A stretch of 5,557 bases of DNA from Coxiellaceae bacterium (GTDB taxonomy: Bacteria; Pseudomonadota; Gammaproteobacteria; UBA9339), in contig PLMI01000019.1 in assembly GCA_003142435.1 (NCBI GenBank), positions 1 through 5,557 of the forward strand. Reading direction: 5' to 3'. Positions 1-5,557 of the stretch are shown here, piece by piece. Positions within the stretch are counted from its first letter, which is position 1, and every line of letters starts with the position of its first letter. A model generated the notes under the pieces. That model was given only the letters and a program-made list of their open reading frames with translations. It was not told the DNA's origin and did not search any database. The position numbers and the translations under genes were made by a program.

Positions 1-466
<466 letters not shown>

Positions 467-487
467 TTATAAATATGACTTAGAAAC

Positions 488-516
488 AGTATAACAACGT
501 TGTTTTTACCTAGCAA
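488..516 (-). promoter_or_regulatory. Predicted sigma70-type promoter of the parC-like gene
   Basis: Read on the minus strand: TTGCTA at 516-511 (4 of 6 bases of the -35 consensus), a 17-base spacer, and TATACT at 493-488 (5 of 6 bases of the -10). Transcription would start near 481, leaving a leader of about 40 bases before the ATG at 442. It indicates that the topoisomerase gene is transcribed separately from the gene upstream. Confidence 0.6.
493..504. repeat. 12-base perfect palindrome in the parC promoter spacer
   Basis: AACAACGTTGTT reads the same on both strands. It overlaps the upstream edge of the -10 element by one base and fills the promoter-proximal part of the spacer. The position suits a repressor or supercoiling-responsive site, but a 12-base palindrome alone does not prove an operator. 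Confidence 0.4.
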
Positions 517-643
517 TGTTTAGAACCAGTAATCCCTTTAGTTTTAGCAAATTTCAAGTCATTCGTTTCCCAAAAATCCATTAAAACGTAAAATTTTTTC
601 CGGCGTTGTGAATCTTATTGCAATCAACACAAAAATAGACAAA

Positions 644-1708
644 CTAAGAATCATGGTTTTCAGGTGAAGTTTTCGCTGTTGTTGCTATACTACGCTTTAT
701 CATGAATAAGATATCTTTATTAGCATTTATATATTTGATATCAATCGCCGGATAATTATTTTTGAAGACTCTAAAAACTTCATCAACAAATCCCTGACCA
801 ACAATTTTCACATCTTTAAAATCAAGAGTGATATTCTTAAACCTCTCCAAGCCAAATAAAATTCTTTTTGCTTGTGACCTGGAAATAAAATCTTCCTCAT
901 TAAATTTGCTTAATTTCACCAAAAAATAAGTTTTATTAAAAGCCAATGTTTCATGGTTTTGAAATTTTTTAAATATTCTCACAAGATTTTGCTGTGAGTT
1001 AACATCTATCCTAAGATGTACATAAGTACCTTTAGGTGCCTTTCCTTCTGTATTAACAAACCAGTCTCCTGTTTTATTGTCCACAAAATAAGCTATCCCA
1101 TTGGCATGGGTGTAAAACTTATCAAAAGCTTTCGATGTGAAAAATATTCCTTCGCCAGTATGATTTTTAGGATCCGTTGTGAATTTTCCTTTTGATAAAG
1201 CTAATGCTCCTTCTCTAAGATCCTCAAACAAAAACTTCTTACTTAATTTTCTAAACACGCCTATTCCATCATCAATAATCTTCATTGAAATTACGGCATT
1301 TTCTTCTTCCTTCAGCCATTCGGTTTTGACAATTATGTGTGTCCCTTCAGAATGATCAATTGCATTATTGAACATTTCCGTAAATCCATAATGGCAGATT
1401 GTCAAAACATTTTCTGGTAAAATAGAGAATGCTTGATGCAAGTAATTTTGCCACACATCGAATTCAGACAGATTTTTTGTTATTTTACAAAATAATTCTT
1501 TATTAAAATCAGAAGCTAAAAAGTATTTAGTTGCGCGAGTTGTTCCGCTTTTGATAATTTTTTTTTCTTTAATTAGTTTATTGAGATGTCTATGTATAGT
1601 GGTGCCTGTAACAGAAAACCGTTTAGCGCTAATAGCTACAATGTTTCCAGGATTTTTTGAGATATTTTCCAGTAAGAATTTTTTTATTTCAGCTGATTGA
1701 TTGTTCAT
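644..1708 (-). CDS. Winged-helix / GHKL ATPase / STAS-like DUF4325 regulator
   Basis: Function unknown; domain content suggests an ATP-dependent DNA-binding regulator. Numbering here is from the longer ATG at 1738. Residues about 15-75 form a winged helix-turn-helix (helix TGTTIHRHLNKL, then a Lys/Arg-rich wing). Residues about 110-245 are a GHKL (Bergerat) ATPase: N box EMFNNAIDHS with Glu121 and Asn125, G1 box DDGIG at 156-160, G2 box GEGIF at 195-199. Residues about 283-350 match the STAS-like DUF4325 domain (RSQAKRILFGLERF, then LDFKDV and VGQGFVDEVFRVF). No signal peptide or membrane segment is visible, so it should be cytoplasmic. The ATPase plus STAS-like pair recalls anti-sigma / anti-anti-sigma partner switches fused in one chain; that is inference. 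I place the start at the ATG at 1708 (354 residues), because the ATG at 1738 overlaps the -10 box of the best promoter. Neither start has a clear ribosome binding site. GC counts in four 60-base rows were 22-38%, low for this window. It stands alone between rpiA and parC and looks acquired. Confidence 0.8.
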   Translation of the reverse strand: MNNQSAEIKKFLLENISKNPGNIVAISAKRFSVTGTTIHRHLNKLIKEKKIIKSGTTRATKYFLASDFNKELFCKITKNLSEFDVWQNYLHQAFSILPENVLTICHYGFTEMFNNAIDHSEGTHIIVKTEWLKEEENAVISMKIIDDGIGVFRKLSKKFLFEDLREGALALSKGKFTTDPKNHTGEGIFFTSKAFDKFYTHANGIAYFVDNKTGDWFVNTEGKAPKGTYVHLRIDVNSQQNLVRIFKKFQNHETLAFNKTYFLVKLSKFNEEDFISRSQAKRILFGLERFKNITLDFKDVKIVGQGFVDEVFRVFKNNYPAIDIKYINANKDILFMIKRSIATTAKTSPENHDS

Positions 1709-1713
1709 AAATT

Positions 1714-1733
1714 TATTATAACTAGTGATAAAT
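1714..1733. promoter_or_regulatory. Imperfect second operator copy
   Basis: This segment matches the palindrome at 1736-1755 at 16 of 20 positions, with the same CTAG centre. The centres are 22 bases apart, about two helical turns, so two dimers could bind the same face of the DNA. It spans the predicted transcription start near 1730. Confidence 0.5.
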
Positions 1734-1735
1734 GA

Positions 1736-1755
1736 CATTATAACTAGTTATAATG
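1736..1755. promoter_or_regulatory. 20-base perfect palindrome, probable operator copy 1
   Basis: CATTATAACT followed by its exact reverse complement AGTTATAATG. It covers the -10 box and most of the spacer of the promoter at 1737-1765, so a bound protein would block RNA polymerase. The obvious candidate binder is the winged-helix protein encoded just downstream, which would make this autorepression; that link is inferred. Confidence 0.6.
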
Positions 1756-1765
1756 AACATTACAA
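1737..1765 (-). promoter_or_regulatory. Predicted promoter of the DUF4325 gene
   Basis: On the minus strand TTGTAA (1765-1760; 4 of 6 bases of the -35 consensus) is followed after 17 bases by a perfect TATAAT (1742-1737). The start point would fall near 1730, giving about 22 leader bases before the ATG at 1708. The alternative ATG at 1738-1736 overlaps the -10 box and would not be in this transcript. Confidence 0.6.
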
Positions 1766-1834
1766 CATTCTCTTTTTGGTAAGCAAGATATGTGATAAAA
1801 TATCAATAAAAATCAAATAGTTATTAAAATATAG

Positions 1835-2512
1835 TCACCGTTTCTTTAGCGTCTCGACTCCCCTATCTCTACCCAAAAGCAAAACATCTGCCGGGCGTTT
1901 AGCGAAAATACCATTAGTTACAACGCCCGTAATATTGTTTAAAATTTCTTCTATTTTAACAGGCTCGATAATCTGCAAATTCCAAACATCTAAAATTACA
2001 TTGCCATTATCAGTAATTAAATTTTCGCGATATACAGGCATACCGCCAAGTTTTACAACCTCACGGGCAACATAGCTTCTTGCCATAGGAATAACTTCAA
2101 CAGGCAGCGGAAAATTGCCTAAAATATTGACCATTTTCGTTTCATCGGCGATACAAACAAATTTTTCTGCTACTGCAGCAATTATTTTTTCCCGCGTTAA
2201 AGCTCCGCCACCGCCTTTGATCATTTGAAGATGCTCGTTTATTTCATCGGCTCCATCAATATAAACAGGCAATTTATCTACTGAATTCAAGGAAAAAATT
2301 TCAATTCCATGAGCTTTAAGCCGCTCTTCCGTGGCTTTTGAACTTGCGACCGCGCCCTTTATTTTACTCTTAATTCCTGCTAAAAAATCTATGAAATAGT
2401 TGACAGTAGAACCAGTTCCAACACCAATAATTTCATCGTTAACGACATATTCCAGAGCTGCTTTAGATACATTTTGTTTTTGTATATTTTGCTTTTGACT
2501 TTTGCTTTTCAT
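1835..2512 (-). CDS. rpiA: Ribose-5-phosphate isomerase A
   Basis: Interconverts ribose 5-phosphate and ribulose 5-phosphate in the cytoplasmic non-oxidative pentose phosphate pathway, supplying ribose for nucleotides. The 225-residue length fits the family (about 219). Family motifs appear in order: phosphate-binding [11 protein letters not shown] at 30-40, DGADEI at 86-91, [12 protein letters not shown] at 99-110 with the catalytic Glu108 (Glu103 in E. coli), [10 protein letters not shown] at 135-144, and DNGNVILD at 168-175. The ATG overlaps the ruvA stop codon by four bases (ATGA), and AAAGGA six bases upstream supports this start. The N-terminus carries a five-residue tandem repeat, QKQNI then QKQNV at residues 6-15, before the conserved fold begins. 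Its position directly after ruvA is unusual because ruvB is the common neighbour there. It is probably the last gene of the yebC-ruvC-ruvA-rpiA transcript. Confidence 0.96.
   Translation of the reverse strand: MKSKSQKQNIQKQNVSKAALEYVVNDEIIGVGTGSTVNYFIDFLAGIKSKIKGAVASSKATEERLKAHGIEIFSLNSVDKLPVYIDGADEINEHLQMIKGGGGALTREKIIAAVAEKFVCIADETKMVNILGNFPLPVEVIPMARSYVAREVVKLGGMPVYRENLITDNGNVILDVWNLQIIEPVKIEEILNNITGVVTNGIFAKRPADVLLLGRDRGVETLKKR
2468..2497. repeat. Imperfect 15-base tandem duplication at the start of rpiA
   Basis: Bases 2468-2482 and 2483-2497 match at 13 of 15 positions and are directly adjacent. In the rpiA frame they encode QKQNI and QKQNV (residues 6-15). The length is a multiple of three, so the duplication keeps the reading frame; it lies before the conserved part of the protein. 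Confidence 0.65.
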
Positions 2513-3090
2513 TTGCTGTCCTTTAAAGCCATTCTAATTAAATCTTCCCGAGAAAGTTGTTTACCCTTATGTTTAGCTATAGCTGCGTGAGCTTCATGAG
2601 GTTTATAGCCCAATGCAATTAAAGCGCTGATCGCATCAGGCACAGTTCCTGAAACGTCTTTGTCATCAGCCTCTAAGCTGCTCGCCAAAGGTTCTAAACT
2701 ATTTCGCAACTCCAGTATCAATCGCTGTGCCATTTTTTTTCCAATGCCTGGAAGCAGAACTAAACTGCTGTCATCTCCTGCCAAAATAGAATGGACTAAT
2801 ATATCTGTTTCTGTACCAGATAAAATGTTGAGTGCCAATTTTGGGCCGATGCCGTTTACTTTTATCAATGTACGAAATAAGCTTTTTTGTTTTTCATCGG
2901 CAAAAGCAAATAAAAAATGCCCATCTTCACGTATTACCATATGCGTTGGCAATGTAACTTTCTTACCAATTTCAGGCAATGAAAAAAATCCATTCACCGG
3001 CATTTGTAATTCATAACTAATTCCATTTACATCAACCATCAAAAACGGCGGCTTTTTTTCTGTCAAAATGCCGGATATTTTACCTATCAT
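2509..3090 (-). CDS. ruvA: Holliday junction branch migration complex subunit RuvA
   Basis: RuvA binds four-way Holliday junctions as a tetramer and directs the RuvB motor that drives branch migration; it also presents junctions to RuvC. At 193 residues it is near the family length (about 200). An OB-fold occupies about 1-65 and includes the acidic-pin residues Glu55 and Asp56 that keep the junction centre open. Two helix-hairpin-helix DNA-binding motifs follow, [11 protein letters not shown] near 77-87 and [12 protein letters not shown] near 113-124. After an acidic linker (about 138-148) comes the RuvB-contacting domain III with [16 protein letters not shown] at 152-167. The gene overlaps the end of ruvC by 11 bases and has only a weak ribosome binding site, so translational coupling to ruvC is likely. 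RuvB, its obligate partner, is not encoded next door and must lie elsewhere. Confidence 0.96.
   Translation of the reverse strand: MIGKISGILTEKKPPFLMVDVNGISYELQMPVNGFFSLPEIGKKVTLPTHMVIREDGHFLFAFADEKQKSLFRTLIKVNGIGPKLALNILSGTETDILVHSILAGDDSSLVLLPGIGKKMAQRLILELRNSLEPLASSLEADDKDVSGTVPDAISALIALGYKPHEAHAAIAKHKGKQLSREDLIRMALKDSK
2519..2524 (-). promoter_or_regulatory. Ribosome binding site of rpiA inside the end of ruvA
   Basis: AAAGGA ends six bases before the rpiA ATG at 2512 and lies in the last codons of ruvA. It fixes the rpiA start and points to translational coupling with ruvA. Confidence 0.65.
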
Positions 3091-3604
3091 AATTTTTTTC
3101 TGTCTGGCTTTTTATTTTTTGCAACACCCGCATGTTAGCATGGCATATTGCAACCGCAAAAGCATCAGCCATATTCTCTTCCGGATTTTCCTTAAGCTGC
3201 AATAAAAGTTTAATCATGTGCTGCACTTGTTCTTTGCTTGCAGCGCCATAACCAACGACGGCTTGTTTAACTTGGCGCGCAGAATATTCTGCTATTAAAA
3301 GTTGTTTGCTGACTGCTGCAACTAGCGCCACTCCTCGCGCCTGTCCTAATTTTAGCGCAGAATTTACGTTAATTTTCATAAAAACTTGTTCAATGGCAAA
3401 TTCTTGAGGCTTATATTCTTCAATTATTTCCGAAAGATTTTGCAAAATTTGCTGCAATTCAAAATAAACGGGGCTTTTAGAAAGGCGTAAACAACCTCCT
3501 TTTACATATCTGTACTTATTTCCATTAGAATCAATAATGCCAAATCCGGTTTTATTAGATCCGGGATCAACACCTAATATACGAACATAGCCTTCGCCTT
3601 TCAT
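3080..3604 (-). CDS. ruvC: Crossover junction endodeoxyribonuclease RuvC
   Basis: RuvC is a dimeric, metal-dependent RNase H-fold nuclease that cuts Holliday junctions symmetrically at the end of recombinational repair. The 174 residues fit the family (E. coli 173). Asp13 in ILGVDPGS and Glu72 in AIEQVFM match catalytic Asp7 and Glu66; NSALKLGQARGVAL (81-94) and ARQVKQAVVGYGAA (109-122) are family signatures. Near the C-terminus, NMADAFAVAICHA aligns without gaps to the E. coli DAADALAIAITHC stretch: Asp147 matches Asp141, but Asn144 (codon AAT, 3173-3175) stands where E. coli has catalytic Asp138. The ATG overlaps the yebC stop (ATGA), and no other start codon lies between it and the conserved core, so a six-residue extension before RILGVDPG is accepted. 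It is co-transcribed with yebC and ruvA judging by the overlaps. Confidence 0.96.
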   Translation of the reverse strand: MKGEGYVRILGVDPGSNKTGFGIIDSNGNKYRYVKGGCLRLSKSPVYFELQQILQNLSEIIEEYKPQEFAIEQVFMKINVNSALKLGQARGVALVAAVSKQLLIAEYSARQVKQAVVGYGAASKEQVQHMIKLLLQLKENPEENMADAFAVAICHANMRVLQKIKSQTEKNYDR

Positions 3605-4338
3605 TCCAGAAGTTCATCAGCAATATCTGCATTAGAATACACATTCTGCACATCGTCCAGATCTTCTAACGCCTCAATTAAATTCATCGCTTTTTCCGCA
3701 CTGCTTTTATCAGTTATTGGAACTTTGACGGCTGCATCCATTGTGACTTCAGCATGGTCTGGTTTTAAACCGGCTTTGATCATGGCATCTCTCACCTTGG
3801 TAAAATCTTCCGGAGATGTTGTAACATCGATGCTTCCATCATCATTAGTAATTACATCCAGTGCACCGACATCTAAAGCAATTTGCATTATTTTATCTTC
3901 GTTGCTTTTTGGCGGGAAAGATAGAATTCCCTGCAGCTTAAACAAATAAGAGACAGAACCATCAGTACCTAAATTACCGCCATATTTAGTAAACACATGC
4001 CGCACTTCTCCTACAGTACGATTGCGATTATCAGTAAGACAAGTCACTAAAAGTGCAATACCAGAGGGACCATAACCTTCATAGCGGGCCTCTTCAAATG
4101 ATGCTGCATTATCTGCGCCGCAGCCGCGCGAAATTGCCCGATCAATTGTATCTTTCGGCATATTTTGCGCCAACGCTTTATCAAATGCCAAACGAAGCCG
4201 CGGATTATCTGCCGGATTTGCACCGTGCCTTGCCGCGACTGTTAATTCACGAATTAGTTTTGTGTAAATTTTTGCTTTAATGGCATCTTGTTTGCCTTTT
4301 CGCGCCCTAATGTTTTTCCACTTGCTATGTCCAGCCAT
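3601..4338 (-). CDS. yebC: YebC/TACO1 family protein
   Basis: Cytoplasmic YebC/TACO1 family protein. Members were long annotated as transcriptional regulators (PmpR type); recent work links the family to translation, relieving ribosome stalling at proline-rich stretches. The 245-residue length matches the family (E. coli 246). The conserved N-terminus MAGHSKWKNIRARKGKQD is present, followed by PRLRLAFDKALAQNMPKDTI, the YEGYGPSG loop near 86-93, CLTDNRNRTVGEVRH (99-113) and GGNLGTDGSVSYLF (119-132). The C-terminus ends in LEDLDDVQNVYSNADI. The start is supported by the invariant N-terminal motif and by AGGTG four bases upstream. It lies 36 bases after vapC and overlaps ruvC by four bases, the usual yebC-ruvC linkage. 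No clear promoter of its own is visible in the short gap to vapC. Confidence 0.95.
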   Translation of the reverse strand: MAGHSKWKNIRARKGKQDAIKAKIYTKLIRELTVAARHGANPADNPRLRLAFDKALAQNMPKDTIDRAISRGCGADNAASFEEARYEGYGPSGIALLVTCLTDNRNRTVGEVRHVFTKYGGNLGTDGSVSYLFKLQGILSFPPKSNEDKIMQIALDVGALDVITNDDGSIDVTTSPEDFTKVRDAMIKAGLKPDHAEVTMDAAVKVPITDKSSAEKAMNLIEALEDLDDVQNVYSNADIADELLE

Positions 4339-4342
4339 ATTT

Positions 4343-4347
4343 CACCT
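4343..4347 (-). promoter_or_regulatory. Ribosome binding site of yebC
   Basis: AGGTG lies four bases upstream of the yebC ATG at 4338, within the 36-base gap to vapC. It is one of the clearest ribosome binding sites in the window and confirms the start codon. Confidence 0.6.
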
Positions 4348-4374
4348 GTAAATAAATTTCATTTTGTTTTTAAC

Positions 4375-4773
4375 TCAGGTCCAATCTTCTACAGTTAAAT
4401 GCGGAACTCTTTTAAACTCTTTCTTGTTGTTTGTCACAAGCGTTGCATTTAAACTCCGAGCATGAGCTGCAATCATAAAATCTAAAGGTCCGATGGGCTT
4501 ACCAATTTTTTCCAGACATGTTCTTATTTCACCATAATGCACTGCAGCTAAATCATCAAATGGAACAACTTCTAATGAAATTACAAATTCTAATAAAGCA
4601 TTTTTGTTTTTTTGCGGATACAGACTTTTTTCCACACCATATTGTAGTTCAGCTAATGTAATTGAAGAAATTCCAACGTTACCTAAAGTTAATGTTTTAA
4701 ATTTGTTCAATACCTTCGGCGGCTTTTGTTTTATTATGTAAATACAAATATTTGTATCAAGCATGTAATACAT
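4375..4773 (-). CDS. vapC: VapC family toxin, PIN-domain ribonuclease
   Basis: Toxin of a type II toxin-antitoxin pair; PIN-domain VapC toxins are Mg-dependent RNases, and the enteric relatives cut initiator tRNA. From the ATG at 4773 the product is 132 residues, the same length as the Shigella/Salmonella VapC (MvpT) proteins it resembles (MLDTNICIYIIKQKP; ISSITLAELQYGVEKS; GKPIGPLDFMIAAHAR; LVTNNKKEFKRV; C-terminal VEDWT). The PIN acidic residues Asp6, Glu42 and Asp98 are present, so the nuclease looks intact. The frame is open up to an ATG at 4833, but that would overlap vapB by 56 bases and add 20 residues unlike the family. Starting at 4773 puts the gene four bases after the vapB stop, as expected for a coupled pair. 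GGGAAAGA lies about ten bases upstream as a possible ribosome binding site. The specific RNA target cannot be read from sequence. Confidence 0.93.
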   Translation of the reverse strand: MYYMLDTNICIYIIKQKPPKVLNKFKTLTLGNVGISSITLAELQYGVEKSLYPQKNKNALLEFVISLEVVPFDDLAAVHYGEIRTCLEKIGKPIGPLDFMIAAHARSLNATLVTNNKKEFKRVPHLTVEDWT

Positions 4774-4777
4774 AATT

Positions 4778-5008
4778 TTATAATCTTTCCCGTTTTTGTT
4801 GTTTTGGCTGTCTTCTTTCCGACATAAAATCATCAGTGAATTGCCCTAAACTATCGAATAATGGTTGCCAAGACCCATTTACCGGAATCAGGACAATAGC
4901 ATTCCCCACTCTTTTAACAAAAACCATCGATTTCCCTTGAAATCGAAATTCTTTAGGAAGACGCACTGCTTGACTTTGACCATTTTTAAAAAGTTTTGCT
5001 GTTTTCAT
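4778..5008 (-). CDS. vapB: VapB family antitoxin, AbrB/SpoVT-type DNA-binding
   Basis: Antitoxin partner of the VapC encoded four bases downstream. The 76 residues match the VapB layout. The N-terminal half (about 1-45) is a swapped-hairpin AbrB-type DNA-binding domain with the signature NGQSQAVRLPKEFRF near 9-23. The C-terminal tail, with FTDDFMSERRQPKQQKRERL at 57-76, corresponds to the segment that in VapB relatives wraps the toxin and blocks its active site. As in the family, VapB alone or with VapC should repress its own promoter; a palindrome over the -10 box at 5041-5054 is the likely operator. The ATG at 5008 gives the standard short N-terminus before the KLFKNGQSQAVRLP motif; the ribosome binding site is weak. 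The pair sits between aspS and yebC, genes that are often neighbours, so it looks like an insertion into a conserved locus. Confidence 0.93.
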   Translation of the reverse strand: MKTAKLFKNGQSQAVRLPKEFRFQGKSMVFVKRVGNAIVLIPVNGSWQPLFDSLGQFTDDFMSERRQPKQQKRERL

Positions 5009-5040
5009 TTTGTTATTTCGCTGTTTTTCATATATATTAT

Positions 5041-5054
5041 ATAGTATATACTAT
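5041..5054. promoter_or_regulatory. 14-base palindrome over the vapBC -10 box, probable VapB operator
   Basis: ATAGTATATACTAT is identical on both strands. It contains the whole -10 box (5043-5048) and the aspS stop codon (5051-5053). AbrB-type VapB antitoxins commonly bind short AT-rich palindromes in their own promoter, so this is the natural site for autorepression by VapBC. Confidence 0.6.
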
Positions 5055-5071
5055 TCTCTTTCTTTTGTCAA
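5043..5071 (-). promoter_or_regulatory. Predicted strong promoter of vapBC
   Basis: On the minus strand a perfect TTGACA (5071-5066), a 17-base spacer and TATACT (5048-5043, 5 of 6 bases). The -35 box lies within the last codons of aspS. Transcription would begin near 5036, about 28 bases before the vapB ATG. This is the best promoter match in the window. Confidence 0.7.
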
Positions 5072-5557
5072 AACCTTTATTCCCAACTCCTTAAGCTGCT
5101 CTGGCGAAACTTCAGACGGCGCATCTACTAACGGGCACATTGCCGTTTGCGTTTTAGGAAATGCAATAACATCGCGAATTGACTTACTGCCGGTTAAAAG
5201 CATAACTAAACGATCAAATCCAAGCGCAATTCCACCTTCGGGAGGATAGCCATATTTTAACGCTTCAAGCAAATGACCAAATTTTGCTGCTGATGAACTC
5301 TCATCATGACCCAAAATTTTCAATACTGCCACCTGCATTTCATAGTCAGAAATTCTTATTGACCCTCCGCCAATCTCATAGCCGTTTATAACTATATCAT
5401 ACGCTCGGGCAAGTGAATTTAGCGGATTTTCCTGAAGTTTTTTAACATCAGTTTCCACTGGCGCCGTAAAAGGATGATGTAAAAAAGTTATTTTGCCATC
5501 GCCTTGTTGCTCAAACATTGGAAAATCAACGATCCAAAGTGGACACCATTCATCTTT
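5051..5557 (-). CDS. aspS: Aspartyl-tRNA synthetase, C-terminal part, cut by the window edge
   Basis: Class II aminoacyl-tRNA synthetase that charges tRNA-Asp in the cytoplasm. The frame is open to the right edge, so 168 codons of a protein normally near 590 residues are seen. The first visible residues read [17 protein letters not shown], like the bacterial AspRS catalytic domain, followed by the HHPFTAP and [12 protein letters not shown] elements. Motif 3 is intact ([14 protein letters not shown] with its ATP-contacting Arg), then [25 protein letters not shown], a very typical bacterial AspRS C-terminus. The stop codon TAG lies inside the vapBC operator palindrome, and the last codons contain the vapBC -35 box. 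No intrinsic terminator follows, so some read-through into vapBC is possible. Confidence 0.96.
   Translation of the reverse strand, partial: KDEWCPLWIVDFPMFEQQGDGKITFLHHPFTAPVETDVKKLQENPLNSLARAYDIVINGYEIGGGSIRISDYEMQVAVLKILGHDESSSAAKFGHLLEALKYGYPPEGGIALGFDRLVMLLTGSKSIRDVIAFPKTQTAMCPLVDAPSEVSPEQLKELGIKVLTKERE

Noticed and set aside
1751..1762. Third inverted repeat TAATG-AA-CATTA next to the operators
   Set aside because: Its arms are only five bases, it lacks the CTAG centre, and it overlaps the -35 region by chance-level AT-rich sequence.
1739..1834. Intrinsic terminator after rpiA
   Set aside because: I found no GC-containing stem followed by a U-run. The gap is simply AT-rich, so termination may be Rho-dependent or absent.
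2660..3016. Open frame of 118 codons on the plus strand
   Set aside because: It lies antisense inside ruvA, which has full family motifs. The plus-strand product shows no recognisable domain and has no ribosome binding site that I can see.
3091..3099. A/T run before ruvA as a possible terminator
   Set aside because: There is no stem ahead of the run, and it lies inside the ruvC coding end where the ruvA overlap implies continued transcription.
3725..4280. Plus-strand open frames at 3725-3949 and 4053-4280
   Set aside because: Both are antisense to the well-conserved yebC and have no recognisable features.
4774..4833. Longer vapC reading from the ATG at 4833
   Set aside because: It would overlap vapB by 56 bases and add 20 residues unlike VapC. 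The ATG at 4773 gives the standard 132-residue protein.
5036..5041. Second TATAAT as the vapBC -10 box
   Set aside because: It is 24 bases from TTGACA, too far, and no -35-like hexamer lies 17 bases upstream. TATACT at 5048-5043 has the correct spacing.
5010..5249. Plus-strand open frame of 79 codons
   Set aside because: It is antisense to the AspRS motif 3 region and to the vapBC promoter; the product is not recognisable.

Overview
The window reads as a piece of an AT-rich gammaproteobacterial chromosome, or a metagenomic contig from one. The evidence is the run aspS - (vapBC) - yebC - ruvC - ruvA, which keeps the usual gammaproteobacterial aspS/yebC/ruvCA order, and a ParC N-terminus of the gammaproteobacterial type. 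Low-GC groups such as Legionellales relatives are plausible, but the sequence does not fix the genus. All genes lie on the minus strand, so transcription runs right to left.

From the right edge leftwards: the C-terminal third of aspartyl-tRNA synthetase (aspS, cut by the window edge). Next comes a VapB/VapC toxin-antitoxin pair whose near-consensus promoter starts inside the end of aspS and whose palindromic operator contains the aspS stop codon. Then a tightly packed set follows: yebC (translation factor), ruvC and ruvA (Holliday junction resolvase and branch-migration specificity subunit) and rpiA (ribose-5-phosphate isomerase A), with 4-11 base overlaps between neighbours. rpiA sits where ruvB is usually found. 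I see no clear separate promoter for yebC-ruvC-ruvA-rpiA, so the vapBC promoter may feed them.

Beyond rpiA lies a single AT-rich accessory gene encoding a winged-helix / GHKL ATPase / STAS-like DUF4325 protein. It has its own promoter, overlaid by a 20-base perfect palindrome and an imperfect second copy 22 bases away. That arrangement suggests autoregulation and moves the likely start codon to position 1708. The left edge carries the 5' part of a type IIA topoisomerase A-subunit gene (parC-like) with its own promoter.

Points that stand out: (1) the topoisomerase gene changes from ParC-like to GyrA-like, with a GC jump, at the conserved GKYHPHGD motif, so it is a hybrid or a misassembly; (2) RuvC has Asn where E. 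coli has the catalytic Asp138; (3) the promoter/operator layouts of the DUF4325 gene and of vapBC; (4) the toxin-antitoxin module appears to head a DNA-repair operon. No RNA genes, CRISPR arrays, insertion sequences or convincing intrinsic terminators were seen.
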